Origin: Intestinimonas butyriciproducens
GTDB lineage: Bacteria > Bacillota > Clostridia > Oscillospirales > Butyricicoccaceae
Length of the DNA stretch: 64,000 nucleotides
Assembly (NCBI RefSeq): GCF_016901775.1
Contig: NZ_JACJKW010000009.1
Span: 1-64,000 of the forward strand
Direction of reading: 5' to 3'
Position 1 is the first letter of the stretch, and every line of letters starts with the position of its first letter. A program made the position numbers and the translations under genes. Shown here in pieces: positions 57,020-64,000 of this stretch. Under the pieces are notes generated by a model. It searched no databases and was not told where the DNA came from. It worked only from the letters and a program-made list of their open reading frames with translations.

Positions 57020-59815
57020 TTATTCGGTGCGCAAAGCGGCCACAGGGTCTTTTTTCGCCGCATTTTTAGCGGGGAGCAAGCCGCCCAGCATGGTGATCAG
57101 GATACTGAGCAGAACCAGAAGACCACCGTAGGTCATGGGCAGGGATACCGTCAGTGCGGAGGCATCCAGCAGGCTTTGCAGAATGGCGTTGATGGGGATG
57201 GTGAGCAAGATGGAAACCACAACCCCCAGCACTCCGGCCAGACAGCCGATAATGAAGGTCTCGGCATTGAATACCTGAGAGATATTCCCTTTGGAAGCGC
57301 CCATGGCCCGGAGAATACCGATTTCCTTGGTGCGTTCCAGAACGGAAATGTGGGTGATAATGCCGATCATGATGCAGGACACCACCAGGGATACCGCTAC
57401 AAAGGCGATGAGTACATAGGAAATGATGTCCACGATGGAAGTGAGGGACTGGGTCATCAGCTCTACATAGTCGGTATAGGTGATCTGATTTTCTTCGCTG
57501 GCCTCTTTGTTATAGTCGGCGATGCATTGGGATACCGACTCTTTGTCCTCAAAACTGTCGGTGTAGATGCTGATGGTGGAAGGGGCGTCATAGCTCACCT
57601 TTCCGAAGCTTTCCATATTTTCTTCATAAGAGGCTCCGGCGATATATCCATCGTAGATGGACAGCAGAATGTCCGGATCCGGCGAGCCAGACAGCCACAG
57701 ATCCATGGCCTGGGCCAGAGCAGCCTCATCGGCGCTTCCCATGGAGGAGCCCATGGCGCCGCCTTGGGAAAGCTGACTGGGATCGCCGGAAAAATTCATT
57801 GCTGTTTTATTTTGGGACAGATAATACTGGATCATCTGGAACATAGCGGCCTTGTCCGATACGCCCATAGCGGAAAGATAGGCTTTGGCATCCTCCACCT
57901 TTTCTTCCTGGCTGGGGGCTTCAAACTCCATGCCGTTGAGCACATTGACATCCGGTGTCTGTTCCTGGGCCGTCACCACAGCACTGGCATTGGTGTGCTG
58001 GATCACATAATCGGTCAACTGGGCGGTGTAGGCCACAGGCGTGGAAATGGTGGCGTTGGCGGCATCTTTTTTCGGGCGTATCACACCGGAAATGGTGAGG
58101 GGAAGCCCGCTTTCCACCAGCTGTTCCTGCTGGGGAGCTCCATCGGCTGTATAGGAAAAGGTACCGTCAGGTTTTTGTGTATAGCGGTCGGAGGCGGGAA
58201 CCAGGTAAAAAAGATGTCCGCAGATGGTCTCATAATCCCAGGTGAGGGAATCGGCTTCCGAACCGCCGGCGATCTGTTCCTGGATCTGCTGATATTGCTG
58301 GGCCGAAATCAGCCCCAGCTGGTACAGGGAAGAGGTGGGGAGGGAGTTGTTTTCATCCAGCACCAGAACCACCTGATTGTATTCTTCCGGCCAGGAACCA
58401 TAGAGCAGGTCATAGCTGTCGGTGACTACCTGGCTGATGGCTTGCTCATCGGTGCCGGCCATCAGCTGGGAAAAGTTTTTCGCCTGAGAGGAAGCCACGC
58501 CACCCATCATCATGGGCATGGATTCCATTCCGGTGGGCATGGAACCAAAACCGTTTTTTTCGCTGCCGGAAATCTCTTCCGGATCGGCATTGGTGTTCAC
58601 CAAAACCCCATCGGGATCATAAGAATACACATCGAAGTTCACATCGTAGGAATAAACCACGCCGTTTTCGCCCAGATAGGAGCGGATGGGACTGTCCGGG
58701 TCATCCAGGTAGCTTTTGAAGGCGGTGAGATTGTTTTCAATCACGCTGGAAGCAATGGTTTCACTGACCTGGATATCGGTATAGTCGGCGTGAACACCTT
58801 CCTCCGGGCTGGTCTGCTCCTGGTCTTTTTTTGTCATTCCCAGTCCCATCATGCTGTTCATCATGCCGGTCATGTCCAATGTTTCTGCGCTGATGGTGAT
58901 GGGGTAGGAGGTCATGGTTTCTTTTTGAATATCGGCAATATAATTGTTTACCCCAGAGGACAGAGCCAGGATCAGGGCGATGCCGATGATGCCGATGGAG
59001 CCGGCAAAAGCGGTGAGAAGAGTCCGGCCCTTTTTGGTACGCAGATTGTTGAAGCTGAGGGAAAGGGATGTGGGAAAAGACATTTTGGCCCGGCCCATAT
59101 TCCGGTGCTCTGCTTGCAGCTGTTTTTCTTTTTCCGGATCGAAGGGATCGGAATCATGGGTGATTTTGCCGTCCCGCAATTTGACGATACGGGTGGAATA
59201 TTCCTCGGCCAGTTCCGGGTTGTGGGTCACCATCACCACCAGACGGTCTTTGGCAACTTCCCGCAAAAGGTCCATGATCTGGATACTGGTTTCGCTGTCC
59301 AGGGCGCCAGTGGGCTCGTCGGCCAGCAGAATGTCCGGATCATTGACCAGGGCCCGGGCGATGGCCACCCGCTGCATCTGGCCGCCGGACATCTGATTGG
59401 GGCGTTTGTGCATCTGATCCCCCAGCCCCACTTGCTCCAATGCCTTTTTGGCCCGCTGGCGGCGTTGATTCCGGGAAATACCGGAAATGGTCAGCGCCAG
59501 TTCCACATTGGAAAGCACCGATTGATGGGGAATGAGGTGATAACTTTGGAACACGAAGCCAATGGTGTGGTTCCGGTAGGAATCCCAGTCACGGTCTTTG
59601 TATTGCTTGGTAGAGATGCCATTGATGATCAGATCGCCGGTGTCGTAACGGTCCAGCCCTCCAATGATATTCAGCAGGGTGGTTTTTCCCGAACCGCTGG
59701 GGCCCAGGATGGAGACAAATTCATTGTCCCGCAGATTCAGGCTTACATCCCGCAGCGCGTGCTGCACCAGCTCACCGGTTTTGTATTGCTTGGATATGTG
59801 TTTTATTTGAAGCAT
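57020..59815 (-). CDS. MacB-like ABC transporter, fused ATPase and FtsX-type permease
   Basis: This 931-residue protein has an N-terminal ATPase (Walker A GPSGSGKTTLLN, QMSGGQMQRVAIARAL signature, LLADEPTGALD) up to about residue 230. One membrane span follows near 265-290, then a large outer domain of about 500 residues, and three spans at the C-terminus with the FtsX pattern (RTKEIGILRAMGASKGNISQVF). MacB/LolD-type pumps work by mechanotransmission, not by moving substrate through the membrane. The outer domain is Met/Ser/Gly-rich in places (residues ~430-445). GAAAGGAGCC precedes the ATG. Confidence 0.9.
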   Translation of the reverse strand: MLQIKHISKQYKTGELVQHALRDVSLNLRDNEFVSILGPSGSGKTTLLNIIGGLDRYDTGDLIINGISTKQYKDRDWDSYRNHTIGFVFQSYHLIPHQSVLSNVELALTISGISRNQRRQRAKKALEQVGLGDQMHKRPNQMSGGQMQRVAIARALVNDPDILLADEPTGALDSETSIQIMDLLREVAKDRLVVMVTHNPELAEEYSTRIVKLRDGKITHDSDPFDPEKEKQLQAEHRNMGRAKMSFPTSLSLSFNNLRTKKGRTLLTAFAGSIGIIGIALILALSSGVNNYIADIQKETMTSYPITISAETLDMTGMMNSMMGLGMTKKDQEQTSPEEGVHADYTDIQVSETIASSVIENNLTAFKSYLDDPDSPIRSYLGENGVVYSYDVNFDVYSYDPDGVLVNTNADPEEISGSEKNGFGSMPTGMESMPMMMGGVASSQAKNFSQLMAGTDEQAISQVVTDSYDLLYGSWPEEYNQVVLVLDENNSLPTSSLYQLGLISAQQYQQIQEQIAGGSEADSLTWDYETICGHLFYLVPASDRYTQKPDGTFSYTADGAPQQEQLVESGLPLTISGVIRPKKDAANATISTPVAYTAQLTDYVIQHTNASAVVTAQEQTPDVNVLNGMEFEAPSQEEKVEDAKAYLSAMGVSDKAAMFQMIQYYLSQNKTAMNFSGDPSQLSQGGAMGSSMGSADEAALAQAMDLWLSGSPDPDILLSIYDGYIAGASYEENMESFGKVSYDAPSTISIYTDSFEDKESVSQCIADYNKEASEENQITYTDYVELMTQSLTSIVDIISYVLIAFVAVSLVVSCIMIGIITHISVLERTKEIGILRAMGASKGNISQVFNAETFIIGCLAGVLGVVVSILLTIPINAILQSLLDASALTVSLPMTYGGLLVLLSILITMLGGLLPAKNAAKKDPVAALRTE

Positions 59816-59872
59816 AGATGGCTCCTTTCGTTGTGATGATGCGCCGCCCTTGCCGGAATGTGCCGGAACAGG

Positions 59873-59912
59873 GGGGCGAAAACGCCCCGAAAAACCATGG
59901 TTTTTCAGGGCG
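59873..59912 (-). promoter_or_regulatory. Leader with two mutually exclusive hairpins
   Basis: CGCCCC (59883-59888) can pair either with GGGGCG (59873-59878, AAAA loop) or, through a GAAAAACC/GGTTTTTC stem, with AGGGCG (59907-59912). On the minus strand these lie in the leader of the MacB-like gene. No T tract follows, so attenuation is not shown. Confidence 0.35.
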
Positions 59913-60037
59913 GTGACAGCGGACGAAAAGCAGGCCGTGCAGGAGTTGCTGCATCAGAAGCTCTGCCGGATTTATTGCACTTTACCTTGGCACAAATGTC
60001 CATACTGTTTTCATACTGTCAGCGGCAGAAAAATGGG

Positions 60038-60712
60038 TTACTGGGATGACTCATTTTCTATGGGGCCTACATAAAACGCAGCCATGTCATCCAGGCGCAG
60101 GCAAGCCAATCGCCGGAGCGGCTCGTTACGGTTTCCGCAGCCGCAGTCGATGTCCAATACACCATTTCCCTGCCAGATGGAGAAGGCAGAGCCTGGAGAA
60201 GAGGAAAGAAAAACGGTTGGAGTGTGGCCCACGATGCACAGTGTGTCTGGATCAGGGCTTGTGGCGTTTGGATCCACTCGGCCCCAGATGCGCGTTTCCC
60301 GGTCCGGACCGGGGCAGCCGTGGACCAGGTGAAAGTTTTGTCCATTTACCGCAATGTCCAGGTGATCCGGAAGCCCAGCGAGAAAATGCAGAATCGCATG
60401 CCGCTGTCTGGGAGTGCGGCGGTAGAGCAAAGTGCGGTAGGTGCCCATGCCGCCGTTTTGCCGCCATAGTTCCCGGGCCCCTATTTCCTGATGCAGGCCC
60501 AAGGTGCTCAGGCACATTTGCTCATGGTTTCCCAGCAGCATGGTGATGTTGGCAGATGTCATGATCTGCTCCAGAAGTTCCACCCCATGGGGACCTCGAT
60601 CGATCACATCTCCCAGAATGTATAAATGGTCCTGGGAGGAAAATTGGATTTTTTCCAGCATCTTTTCAAAAAGATCCCTTTCTCCGTGAAGATCGGACAT
60701 ACAGTAAGTCAC
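60038..60712 (-). CDS. Metallophosphoesterase (Ser/Thr phosphatase-like)
   Basis: This 224-residue enzyme (GTG start at 60712, AGAGG 8 bp upstream; GTG and ATG at 60721/60718 are alternatives) has the metal motifs MSDLHGE (D-x-H), ILGDVIDRGPH, LLGNHEQM, HLVHGCPGP and IVGHTPT. These are typical of the PPP/ApaH/PrpE group. It may act on phosphoproteins or on diadenosine polyphosphates. A single-gene transcript. Confidence 0.88.
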   Translation of the reverse strand: MTYCMSDLHGERDLFEKMLEKIQFSSQDHLYILGDVIDRGPHGVELLEQIMTSANITMLLGNHEQMCLSTLGLHQEIGARELWRQNGGMGTYRTLLYRRTPRQRHAILHFLAGLPDHLDIAVNGQNFHLVHGCPGPDRETRIWGRVDPNATSPDPDTLCIVGHTPTVFLSSSPGSAFSIWQGNGVLDIDCGCGNRNEPLRRLACLRLDDMAAFYVGPIENESSQ

Positions 60713-60824
60713 ACACATCACCTCTTTGGGTATGAAAAAGTGGGAATAGAAAAATCCCTGCCATGTTATGGGGCAAGGATTTATATGCGGCGGAAAAAAG
60801 GAGAGCGTATGTTTTCCCCTCTCT

Positions 60825-60852
60825 ATTATACTATCAGACAGGATTCATGCAA
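60825..60852 (-). promoter_or_regulatory. Promoter of the metallophosphoesterase gene
   Basis: On the minus strand TTGCAT (60847-60852), 16 bases, TATAAT (60825-60830). The remainder of 60713-60971 shows no other gene. Confidence 0.6.
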
Positions 60853-60971
60853 GAGCAATGGGTTTTTTGGATGGTTTGCTTTGGGATCTTTGCTGCACCG
60901 GACACGGGATAGGGCAACTGCATGACAGATGGAGATGGAAATTGTCGCCATCATGGGGCGCGAGGGGGAAT

Positions 60972-62321
60972 TTATGCTTTTGCCTTGCTGCGCGATGCGC
61001 GGTTCAGGTAAATGTAAAATCCCACATTCAGCAGGATACCCACCGCCGTAGAGGCCGGAGCGGCAAGACCGATTTTGGTCAGGCTGGCCTGGGGCTGGAT
61101 GCTCATCACATAGGCCAGAGGCAGGCGGACCAGGAGGGTTTGAACCAATCCCTGAACCATAACCCAGACGGTTTTTTGGTTGCCGTTAAAATAACCGATC
61201 ATGCTGAACAGCACAGCGGTCACAATGGTTTCCGGCGCAAAGCCTTTCAAATAGTCAAAGCCTTTTTGGATCACGGCACCGTCGGTGGAAAAGAAGCCGG
61301 CCAGCACATCGCCCTTCAGCATCACCAGGGTAAAGACCACACAGCCAAACCCAAGTCCCACGCCGATGCCGGTAAACATGGAGCGTTTTGCCCGTTTGTC
61401 ATTGCCGGCCCCCACATTCTGAGAAACAAAGGAGGCCATGGATTGCATCAATGCACTGGGAACCAGCATGGCAAAATTGACGATCTTGCTGGCAACGCCA
61501 TAGCCGGAAGAGGCCTCCAGTCCCAGGCGGTTGACAAAGGCGCAAAGGGCCAGGAAGGAAAGTTGGGTCAAACATTCCTGAAGAGCCAGGGGCAGTCCGA
61601 TCTCAAGAAATTTCCGGCACTGTGGATTGAGCCGAAAATCTTTTTTGGTAAGAGTGAAAGGAAGATCCTTTTTGAAAAGCATCACCATAGCGCAGACAAC
61701 GCTGATGGCTTGGGCAAAGACGGTGGCAAGAGCTGCGCCTGCTGCATCCATACGGAATACGGCCACCAGCAAAAGATCTCCGATAATATTGACCACACAG
61801 GCAACCAGGACAAACAGCAGCGGCGATCTGCTGTTGCCCAACCCACGGAAAATGGCGGAGAGAAGATTGTATGCCACAATGAAGAAAATGCCCATACCGC
61901 AGATGCGTACATAGCTTATAGTAAGATCCAGGGATTCTTTGGGCGCTTGCATCAATAAAGAGATCGGCTTTGCAAAGCAGACCAGGATGATGCACAGCCC
62001 CACGGAGATGAAGGCAAAGACCACAGCGGAGCCACCCAGAACGGGAGGAATTTTCTCCGGCTTTTTTTCACCCAGATATTGGGCGATCAAAACGGTGATG
62101 CCCATGGCCAGCTGTGTCACCACAAAGGTGACCAGATTCAGAACCTGGCTTCCGGTGGAGACGGCAGAAAGCCCGGAGGTGGAACCGAATCGGCCCACAA
62201 CAAGCAAGTCCACAGCTCCATAAGCGGCCTGGAGAATCAGTGCGCCCAGGATGGGAACCATAAACCAGAACAGCTTTTTTATGATGCTGCCTTGGGTAAA
62301 ATCAGCTTTGTCCTTCGTCAA
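60972..62321 (-). CDS. MATE-family efflux transporter under MarR control
   Basis: This 449-residue protein (TTG start at 62321, AAAGGAG 8 bp upstream) has 12 spans and the MATE motifs FTQGSIIKKLFWFMVPILGALILQAAYGAVDLLVVGRFG and VVAYNLLSAIFRGLGNSRSPLLF. Its start overlaps the end of the MarR-type gene by 20 bp, so the two are co-expressed. Such marR-mate pairs usually give inducible drug efflux. Confidence 0.9.
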   Translation of the reverse strand: MTKDKADFTQGSIIKKLFWFMVPILGALILQAAYGAVDLLVVGRFGSTSGLSAVSTGSQVLNLVTFVVTQLAMGITVLIAQYLGEKKPEKIPPVLGGSAVVFAFISVGLCIILVCFAKPISLLMQAPKESLDLTISYVRICGMGIFFIVAYNLLSAIFRGLGNSRSPLLFVLVACVVNIIGDLLLVAVFRMDAAGAALATVFAQAISVVCAMVMLFKKDLPFTLTKKDFRLNPQCRKFLEIGLPLALQECLTQLSFLALCAFVNRLGLEASSGYGVASKIVNFAMLVPSALMQSMASFVSQNVGAGNDKRAKRSMFTGIGVGLGFGCVVFTLVMLKGDVLAGFFSTDGAVIQKGFDYLKGFAPETIVTAVLFSMIGYFNGNQKTVWVMVQGLVQTLLVRLPLAYVMSIQPQASLTKIGLAAPASTAVGILLNVGFYIYLNRASRSKAKA

Positions 62322-62763
62322 TGGAAATTCTCCTTTCGCACATGACCTGATAAAATCGCTCAATGGTTTGGATGGTGCAGCGGGCATCCTCCTGGGAGAT
62401 ATGGCTGAGAAGAGGGGCCAGTTGGTTGAAATAGTGTTCGTTGTATTTTTGTGAAAGCTGTTTTCCGGCCGGCGTAATGGAAATGTAAGTGATCCGGCCA
62501 TCGTTTGCAGAGGGGTGCTTGCAGAGGTAACCCTTGTCCTCCATCTCCTTTACGGTCCGCGTCACGCCGGGGCGGGGAATGTGCAGCGCTTCGCTGATAT
62601 CGGATATCTTTACCTGGGAACCTTGTTTTTCCAGACATTCGATGATATCCAGATAGTGAATATAGGAAGGGGTGACTCCCTCCGGCAAGGGGGGCAGTAA
62701 ATCCCGGATTCGTTTTGCCTGATAGCAGGCATCAAACATTGCCTTGATTGTTTTGATATCCAT
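62302..62763 (-). CDS. MarR-family regulator
   Basis: This 153-residue protein has the MarR winged helix (YIHYLDIIECLEKQGSQVKISDISEALHIPRPGVTRTVKEMEDKGYLCKHPSANDGRITYISITPAGKQL), with the DGR wing and the TPAG motif, between dimerisation helices. ATGGAGGAAGCC precedes the ATG at 62763. It should repress the marR-mate operon from the palindrome that overlaps its promoter. Confidence 0.92.
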   Translation of the reverse strand: MDIKTIKAMFDACYQAKRIRDLLPPLPEGVTPSYIHYLDIIECLEKQGSQVKISDISEALHIPRPGVTRTVKEMEDKGYLCKHPSANDGRITYISITPAGKQLSQKYNEHYFNQLAPLLSHISQEDARCTIQTIERFYQVMCERRISIDEGQS

Positions 62764-62779
62764 TTGGCTTCCTCCATAT

Positions 62780-62822
62780 AGTTACCTTTGGTAATTATAT
62801 GGGCATTCCAACGGATTGTCAA
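62780..62822 (-). promoter_or_regulatory. Full-consensus promoter with MarR operator
   Basis: On the minus strand TTGACA (62817-62822), 17 bases, TATAAT (62794-62799). TTACC-TTT-GGTAA (62782-62794) adjoins the -10. No gene was seen in the A/T-rich stretch 62823-63021. Confidence 0.8.
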
Positions 62823-63021
62823 GCAGGATTTGAAATATATTTCAAGGGGCGCAGAGCAAACAGGAGCATTGGGACCGTGCTTCAGAACCTACCTTGAACA
62901 AGGAAAGGCGCTGTTTGAATCAGAAAATCGTTCTTGAGTGTATGGACAGGATACCATATAATAAATAACAAAATTGCCAGATGAACCAGGGCGTTCTTCT
63001 GGAAGAAAGTGTGGCCACAGG

Positions 63022-63657
63022 ATGAAAGAAATTCGTCTGGAACAGTTTGATTCGGCTCAGGATATGATTTTGTTTTTCAATGATTTGGTGAATGTGAAGG
63101 CTTCGCCTGGCTTCTTTTGGGGAAAAGATGAAGTGGATTTTTGGGCGCAGGAAATGAAAAAGGAAAGTATCCGGATTTTTCAATATGATTATTTGCGGCC
63201 ATTCAATGATGGACTTGCAGAGGGAGAAGAGGATCTGGAATTGAGCCAACAGCGAAAAGACTTTCTCAATCAAAGGGGAAAGCGGAAAATAGAAAATAGA
63301 AAAATCGCAGAATCGGTGTTGATGTTTCTCAATCCCTTGTTTACAGAACTTCAGATGGCCTCCCAAAACACATGGATAGATCTGGTGAGCAAAAGCGGGA
63401 TTTTTATTGGAACTTTCACTTTTGAAAAATTCCACAAAATCCTCCTGTCCCAATGGGGAGAGAATATAGGAACTATTTATGTGTTTCCCTGGCGCAGAAG
63501 TGAATTTTTCTCAGCTCCCTTTGGAATGGAAACTTTTTTGAAGATGGATATCAGCCCAGAATGCAGAGAGGATTTTCGAAGAAGAGAGAGGGATATGCTG
63601 GCCGAAGCGGCAAAGAAGTGTCAGGTTTTGATTGAAATACCAAAGCATCCGCAGTAA
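63022..63657 (+). CDS. Hypothetical protein, A/T-rich
   Basis: This 211-residue soluble protein has no signal peptide or span. Visible features are IRLEQFDSAQDMILFFNDLVNVKASPGFFWGKDEVDFWAQEM near the start, an FEKFHKILLSQWGENIGTIYVFPWRR part, and a charged C-terminal helix (CREDFRRRERDMLAEAAKKCQ). Its codons are much more A/T-rich than those of its neighbours and its ribosome site is weak, so it may have been acquired. No family is recognised. Confidence 0.6.
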   Translation: MKEIRLEQFDSAQDMILFFNDLVNVKASPGFFWGKDEVDFWAQEMKKESIRIFQYDYLRPFNDGLAEGEEDLELSQQRKDFLNQRGKRKIENRKIAESVLMFLNPLFTELQMASQNTWIDLVSKSGIFIGTFTFEKFHKILLSQWGENIGTIYVFPWRRSEFFSAPFGMETFLKMDISPECREDFRRRERDMLAEAAKKCQVLIEIPKHPQ

Positions 63658-63667
63658 ATACAAAAAG

Positions 63668-63699
63668 AAAACCCCGAAGCCACAGGGCTTCGGGGTTTT
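63668..63699. terminator. Bidirectional terminator between the hypothetical gene and rpsI
   Basis: AAAACCCCGAAGCC-loop-GGCTTCGGGGTTTT. Confidence 0.88.
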
Positions 63700-63718
63700 G
63701 AACACTTTTTGAAACAAA

Positions 63719-64000
63719 TTAGCGCTTGGAGAACTGAGGAGCGCGACGGGCAGCCTTCAGGCCGTACTTCTTGCGTTCCTTCATTCTGGGGTCGCGGGTG
63801 AGGAAGCCGGCCTTCTTCAGCAGGGGACGGTATTCCTCGTTGGCCTGCAGCAGAGCGCGGGCCACGCCAAAGCGGATAGCGCCGGCCTGGCCGGTGAAGC
63901 CGCCGCCCTGAACCTTTACATCCAGGTCGAACTGGCCGGTGACACCCACCAGCTCCAGGGGCTGCTTGACGATGGTCTTCAGAGTGTCCAGACCAAAGTA
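63719..64000 (-). CDS. rpsI: 30S ribosomal protein S9, C-terminal part (gene runs off the window)
   Basis: The frame on the minus strand is open to the window edge and ends with the S9 pattern: [56 protein letters not shown]. The SKR end reaches toward the P site tRNA in the 30S subunit. rplM would normally precede it, outside the window. Confidence 0.97.
   Translation of the reverse strand, partial: YFGLDTLKTIVKQPLELVGVTGQFDLDVKVQGGGFTGQAGAIRFGVARALLQANEEYRPLLKKAGFLTRDPRMKERKKYGLKAARRAPQFSKR

Noticed and set aside
56888-59836. A 982-codon frame opposite the MacB-like ABC transporter
   Set aside because: Mirror of a well-supported gene, without promoter or ribosome site.
60809-60925. A 38-codon frame on the plus strand with AAAAGGAGAG ahead of its ATG
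   Set aside because: It overlaps the minus-strand promoter and leader of the metallophosphoesterase gene, has no promoter of its own, and its sequence suggests a chance frame.

Overview
The window looks like chromosome of a strictly anaerobic, spore-forming member of the Firmicutes, most likely a gut Clostridia/Oscillospiraceae-type organism. This is inferred from a pyruvate:ferredoxin oxidoreductase, a B12-dependent (class II) ribonucleotide reductase, the sporulation proteins YlbJ, YqfC and YqfD, the Firmicute gene order yqfC-yqfD-phoH and ybeY-era-yqzL-recO, strong AGGAGG-type ribosome sites and sigma-A-type promoters. Coding DNA is GC-rich (G/C at many third positions) and most genes end at a clear Rho-independent terminator. 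No rRNA, CRISPR array or prophage was seen.

Layout. 1-5435: the end of an IS3-family element, an O-antigen-ligase-like membrane protein, a RidA protein, a Ser/Thr kinase divergent from a small regulator, and a three-gene unit ending in a duplicated-domain lipoprotein. 5541-14121: PFOR, ComM, a DnaA-box-like cluster and a gluconate kinase/6-phosphogluconate dehydrogenase operon. 14129-17235: blaR1-blaI, a repeat copy, a SIR2-type protein and a tiny peptide gene. 17476-27816: class II RNR, GNAT, TypA, an orphan BlaI-type regulator, an S41 lipoprotein, and a translational GTPase fused to a NYN nuclease domain. 27847-38377: ylbJ / yqfC-yqfD-phoH, a padR-DUF2812 pair, then ybeY-era-yqzL-recO-mutS2. 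38417-45240: DUF554, an HPr/Crh-like protein, uvrC-rsmD-coaD, a coiled-coil protein, a TrpR-like regulator with a methyltransferase, and hslO. 45305-45921: a five-tRNA operon (Val, Asp, Phe, Gly, Cys). 45929-51844: a regulator pair, rarA, a DUF6530-like protein, a MATE pump, gluQRS and a small ORF. 52154-62822: a GntR-ABC operon, DUF1638, two MATE pumps, a MacB-like ABC transporter, a metallophosphatase and a MarR regulator. 63022-64000: an unknown protein and the end of rpsI.

How genes work together. GntK makes 6-phosphogluconate and Gnd oxidises it. PFOR feeds acetyl-CoA and reduced ferredoxin. UvrC, RecO, MutS2, RarA and ComM form a DNA repair/recombination set. PhoH, YbeY, Era, RsmD, TypA and the GTPase-NYN fusion concern ribosomes and RNA. 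Several membrane-protein genes sit behind their own repressors (PadR, GntR, MarR, BlaI), often with operators that overlap the promoter.

Most unusual signals. (1) A family of four short, strongly structured repeats, each sandwiched between two copies of the local transcription terminator; stem sequences co-vary between copies. (2) A TetM/EF-G-like GTPase fused to a YacP/Rae1-like NYN domain. (3) A second, synonymously recoded copy of the Era C-terminus downstream of era. (4) A cluster of DnaA-box-like sequences away from dnaA. (5) An HPr homologue with Tyr15 in place of the phosphorylated His15 but with Ser46 kept.
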